From assembly GCA_027028505.1 (NCBI GenBank), contig JALVJE010000229.1, forward strand, positions 1-53,815: a stretch of 53,815 bases of DNA. The letters are read 5' to 3'. Of the stretch, positions 32,646 to 41,757 are shown piece by piece (position 1 is the stretch's first letter; each line of letters opens with the position of its first letter). A model generated the notes under the pieces. That model ran no database searches. It worked only from the letters and a program-made list of their open reading frames with translations, and was not told the origin of the DNA. The DNA is from Bacteroidales bacterium. GTDB lineage: Bacteria; Bacteroidota; Bacteroidia; Bacteroidales; VadinHA17. Made by a program: the position numbers and the translations under genes.

Positions 32646-35600
32646 ATGGATAAAGAGGCACAGTTGAAACAAATATTACAGGAACGTGTTCTGGTGATGG
32701 ACGGTGCCATGGGGACGATGATCCAGCGGCACGGCCTGAAGGAGGAGGATTACCGGGGCGACCGTTTCCGTGATCATCCCCTGTCGCAGAAAGGCAATAA
32801 CGACCTGCTGGTGCTGACACGGCCGGAGATCATCCGGGAGATCCATGAGCAGTATCTCCTGGCAGGGGCGGATATGATCGAGACAGACACGTTCAACGCC
32901 AACCGCATCTCGCTGGCCGACTACGGCATGGAGGAGCTGGTGTATGAGATCAACCTGACGGCTGCCCGCCTGGCGCGGGAGGTGGCGGACAAGGTCACGG
33001 CACAGGACCCTTCCCGGCCCCGTTTTGTGATCGGAACGATGGGGCCTACCAACAAGACCGCCTCCATCTCGCCGAAGGTGGAGGATCCCGGATACCGGGC
33101 CGTCACCTTCGATGACCTGCGGGAGGTATATGCCGAACAGGCTCGCGGCCTCATCGACGGCGGGGCCGATCTGCTGATGCTGGAGACGGTCTTTGACACC
33201 CTCAATGCCAAAGCGGCGCTCGCCGGCCTTGAAGAGGTTTTTGCAGAGAAAGACCGCCGGCTGCCGGTGATGGTATCGGTGACGGTGGTGGATGCCAGCG
33301 GCCGTACTCTCTCGGGCCAGACCCTGGAGGCCTTCGTCATCTCTGTCTCCCATGCCCGCCTTTTCAGCCTGGGCCTCAATTGCTCGATGGGTGCCAAAGA
33401 GCTGGAGCCTTTTGTCGAGGAGCTCGCCCAACTCACCCCGCTGCCGGTGAGCGTGCATCCCAACGCCGGCTTTCCCAACCAGTTCGGGGAATATGAATCT
33501 ACGCCGGAGCAGATGGGCGAGGTACTGGAACGACTCATGCAGGGAGGCCATGTGAATATCATCGGCGGATGCTGCGGGACCACGCCGGAGCATATAAAAG
33601 AGTTTGCACGTCGTGCGGCGGGGAAGAGACCCCGTGCCCTCCCCTCCCACGACCATGTGCTGAAGCTCAGCGGCCTCGAACCGCTGAAAGTGTTTGAGGG
33701 GAGCAACCTCATCAACATCGGCGAGCGCACCAACGTAGCCGGGTCACGCCGTTTTGCGCGGCTCATCCGCGAAGAGAAATTCGAGGAGGCCCTGGCCGTG
33801 GCACGCGGACAGGTGGAGAACGGTGCCCAGGTGATCGATGTCAGCATGGACGATGCCATGCTCGATGCCAAAAAGTCCATGGTCACCTTCCTCAACCTGG
33901 TGGCGGCCGATCCCGAGATCGCCCGCGTGCCGGTGATGATCGACTCCTCCAAATGGGAGGTGCTGGAGGCCGGGCTCAAATGTCTGCAGGGGAAAGGCAT
34001 CGTCAACTCCATCAGCCTCAAGGAGGGAGAGGAGGATTTCCTGATGAAGGCCAGGAAGATCCGGCTGTACGGAGCGGCTGTGGTGGTGATGGGCTTCGAC
34101 GAGGAGGGCCAGGCCACCACTTTTGACCGGCGGACAGCCATCGCCGAACGGGCTTACAGACTGCTAACGGAAAAAGCAGACTTCCCGCCCGAGGACATCA
34201 TCTTCGACCTGAACGTGCTGGCCATAGGCACGGGGCTGGAGGAGCACAACCGCTATGCCCTGGAGTTCATCGAGGCGGTGCGGTGGGTCAAAGAACACCT
34301 GCCGTATGTGCATACCAGCGGAGGTATCAGCAACCTCTCTTTTTCTTTCCGGGGGCACAACCCCATCCGGGAGGCGATGCATGCCGCTTTCCTGTACCAT
34401 GCCGTAAAGGCGGGACTGGACATGGCCATCGTCAACGCCGGCAAGCTGCCCATGTACGATGAGATCCCGCCCGAGTTGCTGGAAAAGGTGGAGGACCTGA
34501 TCTTTGACCGGCGGCCCGATGCCACAGAGCGGTTGCTGGAGTATGCAGCGTCGGCCACGCAGACCGGCAACGGCGCCGAAGAGAAAAAAGAAGCCTGGCG
34601 GGAGCTGCCGCTGAAAGAAAGGATCATCCACTCGCTGGTGAAAGGCATCCCCGACTATGTGGAGGAGGACATGGCTGAGGCCATCAAAGCATATCCCACG
34701 GCCCTGGACATCATCGAAGGACCCATGATGGAAGGGATGAACAAGGTGGGCGATCTCTTCGGAGCGGGAAAGATGTTCCTGCCGCAGGTGATCAAGAGTG
34801 CGAGGGTGATGAAGAAGGCGGTGGCGGTGCTGGAGCCGGTGCTCGAAGAGGAAAAAGCGGCCGGCGGCGGCCGGCAACAGGCGGCCGGCAGGGTGCTGCT
34901 GGCCACCGTCAAGGGGGATGTGCACGACATTGGGAAGAACATCGTGGGCATCGTCCTGCAGTGCAACAACTATGAGATCATCGACCTGGGGGTGATGGTG
35001 CCGGCAGAGAAGATACTCGAGACCGCACAAAAAGAGAAGACCGACATCATCGGCCTGAGCGGCCTGATCACCCCCTCGCTGGAGGAGATGGTGCATGTCG
35101 CCGGCGAGATGGAGCGCAAAGGCTTCCGGCAGCCGCTCCTCATCGGCGGGGCGACCACATCCGTGCTCCACACCGCCGTGAAAATAGCCCCCCATTACAA
35201 ACACGGCGTGGTACACGTGAAAGATGCCTCCCGCAGCGTGGCGGTGGTGGGCTCCCTCCTCTCCGGTGAGAAAAAGCAATTCCTGGCAGAGACCGCTCAG
35301 CAATATGAGAAGCTGCGTACGATGAACCGCAAAAAGCCGGGCGCATACATCCCGCTGGAGGAGGCGCGGAAAAACAGGTTCCGGCCCGACTGGGACCATT
35401 ACGCCCCGCCGCCGCCGGTAACGCCGGGAACGACCGTCTTTGAGAATATTCCCCTGGAAGAGGTGATGCCTTTTATTGACTGGACCTTCTTTTTCCATGT
35501 GTGGGACCTGAAGGGAAAGTTCCCCGGCATTCTCGACCATCCGGAGCGGGGTGAAGAGGCCCGCCGGGTGTATGAGGAGGGGAAGCATTTCCTGGAGCGG

Positions 35601-36329
35601 CTGGCGGAAGAGAAGGTCCTGAAGGTGCAGGGGGTGGTGAGCCTGTTGCCGGCCGCCGCCGCCGGGGATGATATCATCGTGTATGAAGAAGAGGAACACA
35701 CCCGGGTGAAGGGGGTGCTGTATCACCTGCGGCAGCAGGAAGCCCGCACCGCTACGGGCCATAACCTCTGTCTCAGCGATTTCATCGCACCTGAAGAGAC
35801 AGGCCTGCAGGATCATATTGGCCTCTTTGCCGTGACAGGAGGCCTCGGCCTGGAGCATTACCTGGAGAAATTCCAAAAAGAACATGACGACTACCAGGCG
35901 CTGATGGTGAAAGCCCTGGCCGACCGCCTGGCCGAAGCAGCCACCGAATGGCTGCATATGAAGGTGCGGAAAGAGCTGTGGGGCTTCGTACCGGAGGAGC
36001 AGCTCAGCCTGGAGGATCTCTTCAGGATGAGGTATCAGGGTATTCGTCCGGCCTATGGTTATCCGGCCTGTCCCGATCATTCGGAGAAGAAAAACCTCTT
36101 CGCCCTCCTGGAGGCTGAGAAACATACGGGCATACGTCTCACGGAAGGCTTTGCCATGGATCCTGCCGCCTCGGTGAGCGGTCTCATCTTTTCCCATCCA
36201 GAAGCGGTCTATTTCGATATACGCAGGATCCTGGAGGACCAGGTGGCCGACTATGCCCGGAGGAGGAAGATCTCCCGGGAAGAGGCGGAAAAATATTTGT
36301 CACATCTTATCTACAGGGATCATGACTGA
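32646..36329 (+). CDS. metH: Cobalamin-dependent methionine synthase
   Basis: Methylates homocysteine using 5-methyl-THF and B12. Full length, 1227 aa, from the ATG at 32646. All four modules are present: homocysteine-binding barrel with zinc cysteines (GLNCSMG and GGCCGTTPEH); folate barrel (INIGERTNVAGSRRFARLI); B12 cap and binding domain with KGDVHDIGKN (His760 aligns with cobalt ligand His759 of E. coli); and the reactivation domain with RPAYGYPACPDHSEK. It therefore needs B12 uptake or synthesis elsewhere. Its end overlaps metF by 8 bp. No cobalamin riboswitch was seen in the 185 bp upstream. Confidence 0.98.
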   Translation: MDKEAQLKQILQERVLVMDGAMGTMIQRHGLKEEDYRGDRFRDHPLSQKGNNDLLVLTRPEIIREIHEQYLLAGADMIETDTFNANRISLADYGMEELVYEINLTAARLAREVADKVTAQDPSRPRFVIGTMGPTNKTASISPKVEDPGYRAVTFDDLREVYAEQARGLIDGGADLLMLETVFDTLNAKAALAGLEEVFAEKDRRLPVMVSVTVVDASGRTLSGQTLEAFVISVSHARLFSLGLNCSMGAKELEPFVEELAQLTPLPVSVHPNAGFPNQFGEYESTPEQMGEVLERLMQGGHVNIIGGCCGTTPEHIKEFARRAAGKRPRALPSHDHVLKLSGLEPLKVFEGSNLINIGERTNVAGSRRFARLIREEKFEEALAVARGQVENGAQVIDVSMDDAMLDAKKSMVTFLNLVAADPEIARVPVMIDSSKWEVLEAGLKCLQGKGIVNSISLKEGEEDFLMKARKIRLYGAAVVVMGFDEEGQATTFDRRTAIAERAYRLLTEKADFPPEDIIFDLNVLAIGTGLEEHNRYALEFIEAVRWVKEHLPYVHTSGGISNLSFSFRGHNPIREAMHAAFLYHAVKAGLDMAIVNAGKLPMYDEIPPELLEKVEDLIFDRRPDATERLLEYAASATQTGNGAEEKKEAWRELPLKERIIHSLVKGIPDYVEEDMAEAIKAYPTALDIIEGPMMEGMNKVGDLFGAGKMFLPQVIKSARVMKKAVAVLEPVLEEEKAAGGGRQQAAGRVLLATVKGDVHDIGKNIVGIVLQCNNYEIIDLGVMVPAEKILETAQKEKTDIIGLSGLITPSLEEMVHVAGEMERKGFRQPLLIGGATTSVLHTAVKIAPHYKHGVVHVKDASRSVAVVGSLLSGEKKQFLAETAQQYEKLRTMNRKKPGAYIPLEEARKNRFRPDWDHYAPPPPVTPGTTVFENIPLEEVMPFIDWTFFFHVWDLKGKFPGILDHPERGEEARRVYEEGKHFLERLAEEKVLKVQGVVSLLPAAAAGDDIIVYEEEEHTRVKGVLYHLRQQEARTATGHNLCLSDFIAPEETGLQDHIGLFAVTGGLGLEHYLEKFQKEHDDYQALMVKALADRLAEAATEWLHMKVRKELWGFVPEEQLSLEDLFRMRYQGIRPAYGYPACPDHSEKKNLFALLEAEKHTGIRLTEGFAMDPAASVSGLIFSHPEAVYFDIRRILEDQVADYARRRKISREEAEKYLSHLIYRDHD

Positions 36330-37293
36330 TATTACGGAACAGAAACTGTCTGAGGCCTTGAAAAAGATCCGGCGGACACGCTTCTCTTTTGAGCTGCTGC
36401 CCCCGCCCAAAGGCAAGGATATCAACTATATCTATGAGCGGATCGACCCGCTGATGCAGTTTGATCCGCTGTACATCAACATTACCTACCACCGGGAGGA
36501 GGTCGTTTATAAGAAGGTAAAGGGTGGCCTGATGGAAAAAAAGACCGTCCGGAAACGTCCGGGAACGGTGGCCATCTCGGCAGCCATACAGCACCGCTAT
36601 GGGGTGATGGTGGTGCCCCACCTGATCTGCGGGGGGTTCACGCGCGAAGAGACGGAGAATGCCCTGATCGACCTGAACTTTATGGGGATCCACAATGTGC
36701 TGGCCGTGCGGGGTGATCCGCCTGCGGGCAGCGGGCACTTCGTACCCGAAGAGGGAGGGCATGCCCATGCCCTCGAGCTGGTGCAGCAGATCATGAATAT
36801 GAACAGGGGGAAATACCTCGATCCCGACCTGCAGGAGCCTTCTCCCACCGACTTTTGCGTAGGGGTGGCCGGCTATCCGGAAAAGCATGTGGAAGCACCC
36901 AATTTCGATTCGGACCTGCATTTCCTGAAAAAGAAGATCGAGGCCGGGGCGGAATTCATTGTGACCCAGATGTTTTTTGACAATGAGAAATTCTTTGCCT
37001 TCGAGAAGAGATGCCGGGAAGCCGGCATTGAGGTGCCCATCATCCCGGGCATCAAACCCCTCTCGACAAAAAAGCAACTGAACCTGCTGCCCGCGACTTT
37101 CAATATCAACTTGCCGGAGGCGCTTGTGAAGGAGGTGTTGAAGTGCAAGAGCAATGACGAAGTGTATGAGGTGGGCGTCGAATGGGGCATACAACAGACC
37201 CGGGAGCTGATCGCCCACTGCGTGCCGGTGGTCCATTTCTTTACCATGGGCAAGGCGGATAATGTGCGGAGGATCGCGGAAGAAAGCTTTTAG
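36322..37293 (+). CDS. metF: 5,10-methylenetetrahydrofolate reductase
   Basis: Reduces methylene-THF to methyl-THF, the methyl donor for MetH. A 323-aa TIM-barrel flavoprotein: FSFELLPPPKG, VPHLICGGFTREE, NVLAVRGDPP, DFCVGVAGYPEKH, KIEAGAEFIVTQMFFD. The start at 36322 overlaps the metH stop by 8 bp, which couples translation and matches the family N terminus. Confidence 0.97.
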   Translation: MTDITEQKLSEALKKIRRTRFSFELLPPPKGKDINYIYERIDPLMQFDPLYINITYHREEVVYKKVKGGLMEKKTVRKRPGTVAISAAIQHRYGVMVVPHLICGGFTREETENALIDLNFMGIHNVLAVRGDPPAGSGHFVPEEGGHAHALELVQQIMNMNRGKYLDPDLQEPSPTDFCVGVAGYPEKHVEAPNFDSDLHFLKKKIEAGAEFIVTQMFFDNEKFFAFEKRCREAGIEVPIIPGIKPLSTKKQLNLLPATFNINLPEALVKEVLKCKSNDEVYEVGVEWGIQQTRELIAHCVPVVHFFTMGKADNVRRIAEESF

Positions 37294-37387
37294 AAAGGGT
37301 GAAGCTCGATTGTTGAAGCTCGAAGAGCGAAGGTCGAAAAGTCAAAAGGGTCGAAAAGTACAACTCCAAGTACTCCAACCTCTAGGC

Positions 37388-37431
37388 ACTCCACACTCCA
37401 CACTCCACACTCCAAGTACTCCAAGTACTCC
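37388..37431. repeat. Short tandem repeats (ACTCCAC / ACTCCAAGT)
   Basis: Three 7-bp units ACTCCAC, then two 9-bp units ACTCCAAGT and a partial one, in the gap between metF and the convergent patatin gene. The preceding 37300-37375 holds looser TCGAAAAG-type words. The same AGTACTTGGAG word (reverse strand) precedes modules B and C. Confidence 0.7.
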
Positions 37432-37452
37432 CCGCTTCTGACATGGGAAAGA

Positions 37453-38223
37453 TCAGGAGATCTTAGGCAGGCGGGTGTTGAGGACGCGGGTGGCTTCTTC
37501 ATAGCCGATGTCGAACATCTCCCGCGCCCTGGACATCTCAAAGATCCCGAATCCTTTGAGTTTCTTCGGGTCGATACGTATATCACACTGCCGCATGTTG
37601 GTATGCACGCTGGCCAGGATACGGAGGTAGAAGGACCATTCGGCCATTTTGATCACGCCGGAGATATTCTTTTCTTCCCAGCGGGGATTGACGTTCACAC
37701 CTATGATCTTTTCACATTCGCGGCGGATGGGAACAACCGGAAGGACGTCGAAAACCCCCCCGTCGCAGTACTGGTATTTGCCGATGCGGTGGGGCTCAAA
37801 GAGTACGGGAATGCTGGCCGAGGCAATGACCACATCGGCGAGGGGGCCGCTGGTGACATATTCCACCTGTGCTTTGTTAAGATTGCTGATGGTGATCCAC
37901 AAAGGGATCTTCAGATCTTCAAAGGTGCGGGCGCGGAGGGAGGAATGAAGCAGCTCCTGCAGGCCGGAGAGCTTGAGGAAGCCGCTGCGGGGCACGGTGA
38001 AGCGTACCAGCGAGAAGAGCTTCTTCTCGACGAACATATCCATGATCTCCTGCGGGGAGTAACCGTCGGCATAAAAAACCCCCACGATGGCGCCGGCACT
38101 CACCCCCGAGATCACGGCGGGACGTATGTCATGGTCCAGCAGGGCCTGCAACACCCCCAGGTGGGCAAAACCCCGCGCACCCCCGCCGCTCAGGACCAAA
38201 CCGGTATCATATTTCTTTGCCAT
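37453..38223 (-). CDS. Patatin-like phospholipase, RssA type
   Basis: A 256-aa cytoplasmic hydrolase. Oxyanion loop GGGARGFAHLG, nucleophile Ser42 in GVSAGA, and catalytic Asp in DGGVFD. Short single-domain patatins of this size resemble RssA/YchK; lipid substrate unknown. A clear AGGAGG Shine-Dalgarno stands 6 bp before the ATG, uncommon in this window. Divergent from rnr. Confidence 0.93.
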   Translation of the reverse strand: MAKKYDTGLVLSGGGARGFAHLGVLQALLDHDIRPAVISGVSAGAIVGVFYADGYSPQEIMDMFVEKKLFSLVRFTVPRSGFLKLSGLQELLHSSLRARTFEDLKIPLWITISNLNKAQVEYVTSGPLADVVIASASIPVLFEPHRIGKYQYCDGGVFDVLPVVPIRRECEKIIGVNVNPRWEEKNISGVIKMAEWSFYLRILASVHTNMRQCDIRIDPKKLKGFGIFEMSRAREMFDIGYEEATRVLNTRLPKIS

Positions 38224-38324
38224 GGAAGACCTCCTGAATGAAAAAGAGATGATTAACAGAAGTTAAAGATCAAATATCGCCGGAAATAGTTAATTTCACA
38301 AATTATTTTTTAAAGAAAACAGTT

Positions 38325-40475
38325 ATGCCAAAAAAGAAAAAGAACAAACAATATAAAAAAGAGTTGAAAGACCGGAACACGCTGAAAAACAAGATCACAG
38401 GGATCTTTTCCAACAATCCGACACGGACCCTCAACTATAAGCAGGTAGCCGGGTTACTGAACATGACCCATAAGGATGAGAAGAAAGAGATAGAAAAGAT
38501 CCTGAAAGAACTGAAAAAAGAGAACAAGGTAGAAGAGATCCATCCGGGCAAATACAAGTTCAAGAGTCGGAGCGGTTTCATCACCGGCACGGTGGACATG
38601 ACCGCTTATGGCAATGCCTATGTGGTGAGCGATGATCTGGAGGAGGATGTGTATGTCAGCGAAAATAACCTGCATCATGCCCTCAACGGCGATATCGTGA
38701 AGGTCTATCTCTTTGCCCGCCGCCGCGACCGCCGGCTTGAAGGCGAGGTGGTGGAGATCCTGGAGAGAAAGCGCAAGACCTTCGTGGGCATCGTGGAGAT
38801 CACGGGCCATTATGCTTTCCTGATCCCCGACAACCGGCAAATGCCGTATGATATCTTCATCCCCCGCTCTAAGCTCAACGGGGCGAAAAACGGACAGAAA
38901 GCCATCGCCCGCATCACCAAATGGCCGGAGAAAGTAAAAAATCCTTTTGGTGAGATCGTCGAGGTGCTGGGAGATGCAGGGGATCACGAAACAGAGATCC
39001 ATGCCATCCTGGCCGAATTCGAACTGCCCGCAAAATTCTCCCCGGCGATCGAGGAGGCGGCAAAGCAGATCCCCGATGCGATCCCCCGTAAAGAGCTGGA
39101 GAAAAGGAGGGATTTTCGTAAGGTGACCACCTTCACCATCGACCCGGCTGACGCCAAGGACTTTGACGATGCCCTGTCCATCCGTTTTCTGAAAGACGGC
39201 ATGGTGGAGGTGGGCGTGCACATCGCCGACGTGACCCACTATGTGAAGCCGGGGACGATCCTCGACCAGGAAGCTTACGACCGGGCAACGTCGGTGTATC
39301 TGGTCGACCGGGTGGTGCCGATGTTGCCGGAGCACCTCTCCAACGGGGTCTGTTCCCTTAATCCGCACGAGGACAAGCTCACCTTTTCGGCTGTCTTCAA
39401 AATGACACCCGATGCCAAAGTGACCGAGAGCTGGTTCGGCAAAACGGTGATCAACTCCGACAGGCGTTTTGCCTATGAGGAGGCCCAGGAGATCATTGAG
39501 ACGAAGAAGGGTGATCTGGCGAAAGAGATCCTGACCCTGCACAGGCTGGCACAGATCCTCCGGAAAAGGCGTTTTCAGATGGGATCGCTGGACATCGAAC
39601 GGGTGGAGGTGAAATTCGACATTGATGAGAAAGGCACACCCCTGGGGGTCTTCTTCAAGGTGAGCCAGGAGGCCAACCAGCTCATCGAGGAGTTCATGCT
39701 ACTGGCCAACCGCCATGTGGCGGAAAAGGTAGGTAAGAGGATGAGCAGTGGCGGGAAGAAAAAAGTGTTCGTTTACCGGGTGCATGACAAGCCCAAAGAG
39801 GATAAGCTGGAGAGCTTCACCCGCATTGCCGCCAAGCTGGGATATGAGGTGCATACCGAAAGCCGGAAGGCCCTCTCACAGTCAATGAACAAACTGATCA
39901 AGGAGGTGGTGGGCAAGCCGGAGCAGAACCTCATCGAGACGCTGGCACTGCGGGCCATGGCCAAGGCGGTCTATACCACGAAGAACATAGGACATTACGG
40001 GCTCGCCTTTGATTATTATACCCATTTCACCTCCCCCATACGGCGGTATCCCGACATGATGGTGCATCGCCTGCTGGAGAGGTACCTCGAAGGAGGTAAG
40101 TCGGTGGACCAGGAGGAGTACGAAGGGAAATGCCGGCATGCCTCGGAGATGGAGCGTAAGTCGATCGATGCCGAAAGGGCCTCTATCAAATACAAACAGG
40201 TGGAATATCTGGCCGACAAGGTGGGGCATGTGTATGACGGCATCATCGCCGGCGTCACCGACTGGGGCATCTACGTGGAGATCAACGAAAACAAATGCGA
40301 GGGGATGATCCCCATCCGTGAACTGGAAGGGGATTTCTATGAGCTGGATGAGGAGAACTTCACGATCATAGGCCGCCGGAAAGGCCGCCGTTTTCAGTTG
40401 GGCGATCCCATTCGGGTGCAGATCAACCGGGTGAACCTGGAAAAAAGACAGTTGGACCTGTTGCTGGCGGAATAA
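38325..40475 (+). CDS. rnr: Ribonuclease R
   Basis: 3'-5' exoribonuclease that degrades structured RNA. 716 aa. A Lys-rich start (PKKKKNKQYKKELKDRN), a winged-helix domain, two cold-shock-like domains (FITGTVDMTAYGNAYV), the RNB catalytic domain with DPADAKDFDDALS and HFTSPIRRYPDMMVHR, and a C-terminal S1 domain (GITDWG-like GVTDWGIYVEINENK). A basic C-terminal tail is short or absent. It is followed after 9 bp by a TetR gene. Confidence 0.97.
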   Translation: MPKKKKNKQYKKELKDRNTLKNKITGIFSNNPTRTLNYKQVAGLLNMTHKDEKKEIEKILKELKKENKVEEIHPGKYKFKSRSGFITGTVDMTAYGNAYVVSDDLEEDVYVSENNLHHALNGDIVKVYLFARRRDRRLEGEVVEILERKRKTFVGIVEITGHYAFLIPDNRQMPYDIFIPRSKLNGAKNGQKAIARITKWPEKVKNPFGEIVEVLGDAGDHETEIHAILAEFELPAKFSPAIEEAAKQIPDAIPRKELEKRRDFRKVTTFTIDPADAKDFDDALSIRFLKDGMVEVGVHIADVTHYVKPGTILDQEAYDRATSVYLVDRVVPMLPEHLSNGVCSLNPHEDKLTFSAVFKMTPDAKVTESWFGKTVINSDRRFAYEEAQEIIETKKGDLAKEILTLHRLAQILRKRRFQMGSLDIERVEVKFDIDEKGTPLGVFFKVSQEANQLIEEFMLLANRHVAEKVGKRMSSGGKKKVFVYRVHDKPKEDKLESFTRIAAKLGYEVHTESRKALSQSMNKLIKEVVGKPEQNLIETLALRAMAKAVYTTKNIGHYGLAFDYYTHFTSPIRRYPDMMVHRLLERYLEGGKSVDQEEYEGKCRHASEMERKSIDAERASIKYKQVEYLADKVGHVYDGIIAGVTDWGIYVEINENKCEGMIPIRELEGDFYELDEENFTIIGRRKGRRFQLGDPIRVQINRVNLEKRQLDLLLAE

Positions 40476-40484
40476 ACGAAAGCT

Positions 40485-41093
40485 ATGAGCCTCTCTTCCC
40501 TGCATGATCCCAAAGAGGTGATCCGCCGGAAGATCATCCGGGCGGCCAGCGAGGTCTTCGGACGCTATGGCTACCGCAAGACCACCGTCGAGGATATTGC
40601 CCGCCAGCTGCACATGGTCAAGAGCTCCCTCTATTATTACTTCAGGGGCAAGGAGGATATCTTCAATGCGGTGGTGCATTGTGAGGCCAAGCAGATCCGG
40701 AAACATCTTTCGGCAGTGCTGGAACAGAACGACGATCCGCGGACCCGCCTCCGGAAGTACATCCTGGTGCGGATGAAAGCCCTGAATGCCATCGCCCGGC
40801 GTTATCCCTCGATCTTCGATCCCTCCCTGACCCATTATGATTTTATTGAGCAGATCCGGAGAAAATACGACCGGTCGGAGCAGATGACCATCCGCCGTAT
40901 CCTGCAGGAGGGGATGAGCCGGGACGTCTTTTATGTGCAGGACCCCGGCCTGGCAGCCACCGTGATATGCACAGCCATGAAAGGCCTGGAGATCCCGCTG
41001 TTCTGGCGCAGCAAGGACGGGAAGGAGTTCCACCATGTGGACAATCTCCTGCATTTGCTGTTTTACGGGCTGGTGAAACGCAATATCACCTGA
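40485..41093 (+). CDS. TetR/AcrR family regulator
   Basis: A 202-aa regulator with the HTH at ~25-60 (VFGRYGYRKTTVEDIARQLHM, then SSLYYYFRGKEDIF) and a helical ligand domain. It is only 9 bp behind rnr and probably co-transcribed, but no target is evident. Such TetR proteins with a KSSLYYYFRGKE helix often regulate lipid or efflux genes. Confidence 0.92.
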   Translation: MSLSSLHDPKEVIRRKIIRAASEVFGRYGYRKTTVEDIARQLHMVKSSLYYYFRGKEDIFNAVVHCEAKQIRKHLSAVLEQNDDPRTRLRKYILVRMKALNAIARRYPSIFDPSLTHYDFIEQIRRKYDRSEQMTIRRILQEGMSRDVFYVQDPGLAATVICTAMKGLEIPLFWRSKDGKEFHHVDNLLHLLFYGLVKRNIT

Positions 41094-41179
41094 TCACCGG
41101 AAAGGAAAAGATAGCGGTGTGGAGGAATGATTTACCGGAAAAAATTATATTTTTAACGTTCAAACCAAATGAAAGACCT

Positions 41180-41611
41180 ATGAAAACACTGTTTGTGATC
41201 TCTTTCCTGTTGTCTGCCTATGCTCTGCAGGCGCAGAACGCCGATGTCATCCTCGGGAAATGGTACAACGAGGAGAAAGATGCGATCATCAACATCTACA
41301 AGGAGAACGGTAAGTATACCGGCAAGATCGTCTGGCTGAAAGAACCTTACGAGAATGGCAAACCCAAAGTGGACGACAAGAACCCCGACCCGAAACTGGC
41401 AACCCGCCCGGTAATGGGCCTGAAACTCTTCTGGGGTTTCCGTTACGATCCCGAGGAGAAGCAGTGGACGGACGGACGCATCTATGATCCCAAAAGCGGC
41501 AAAACGTACGACTGCTACATGTGGATGGAAGGGAAAGACCTCAAGATCAAAGGATATGTCCTGGGGATGAAATTCCTCGGCCGCAAGACCACCTGGACAA
41601 GAGCGGAGTAA
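41180..41611 (+). CDS. DUF2147 exported protein
   Basis: A 143-aa protein with a signal peptide (MKTLFVISFLLSAYALQAQ). The DUF2147 fold starts VILGKWYNEEKDAIINIYKENGKYTGKIVWLKEP and ends in KGYVLGMKFLGRKTTWTR, as typical. The start at 41180 follows a 4-codon mini-ORF at 41169. Function of the family is unknown; it resembles small lipocalin-like beta barrels. Its stop is immediately followed by the heptamer array. Confidence 0.9.
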   Translation: MKTLFVISFLLSAYALQAQNADVILGKWYNEEKDAIINIYKENGKYTGKIVWLKEPYENGKPKVDDKNPDPKLATRPVMGLKLFWGFRYDPEEKQWTDGRIYDPKSGKTYDCYMWMEGKDLKIKGYVLGMKFLGRKTTWTRAE

Positions 41612-41757
41612 GTTCATAGTTCACAGTTCACAGTTCACAGTTCATAGTTCATAGTTCACAGTTCATAGTTCAAAGTGGATCAACTCTGAACTGAGAACTG
41701 AGAACTGAGAACTTTGAACTGAGAACTTTGAACTGAGAACTTTGAACCGAGAACTAC
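41612..41757. repeat. Inverted heptamer arrays filling a convergent intergenic gap
   Basis: Nine 7-bp units GTTCAYA/GTTCAAA (41612-41674), a 13-bp centre, then ten units GAACTGA/GAACTTT/GAACCGA/GAACTAC (41688-41757). The arms are roughly inverted copies, so the transcript or DNA strand could fold into a long imperfect hairpin. The array begins one base after the DUF2147 stop codon, and its last unit contains the cysS stop codon. Confidence 0.9.

Noticed and set aside
34164..36197. 677-codon minus-strand frame inside metH
   Set aside because: Long antisense frame produced by the GC and codon bias of metH. Its translation is His/Gly-rich and without motifs; metH is complete on the other strand.
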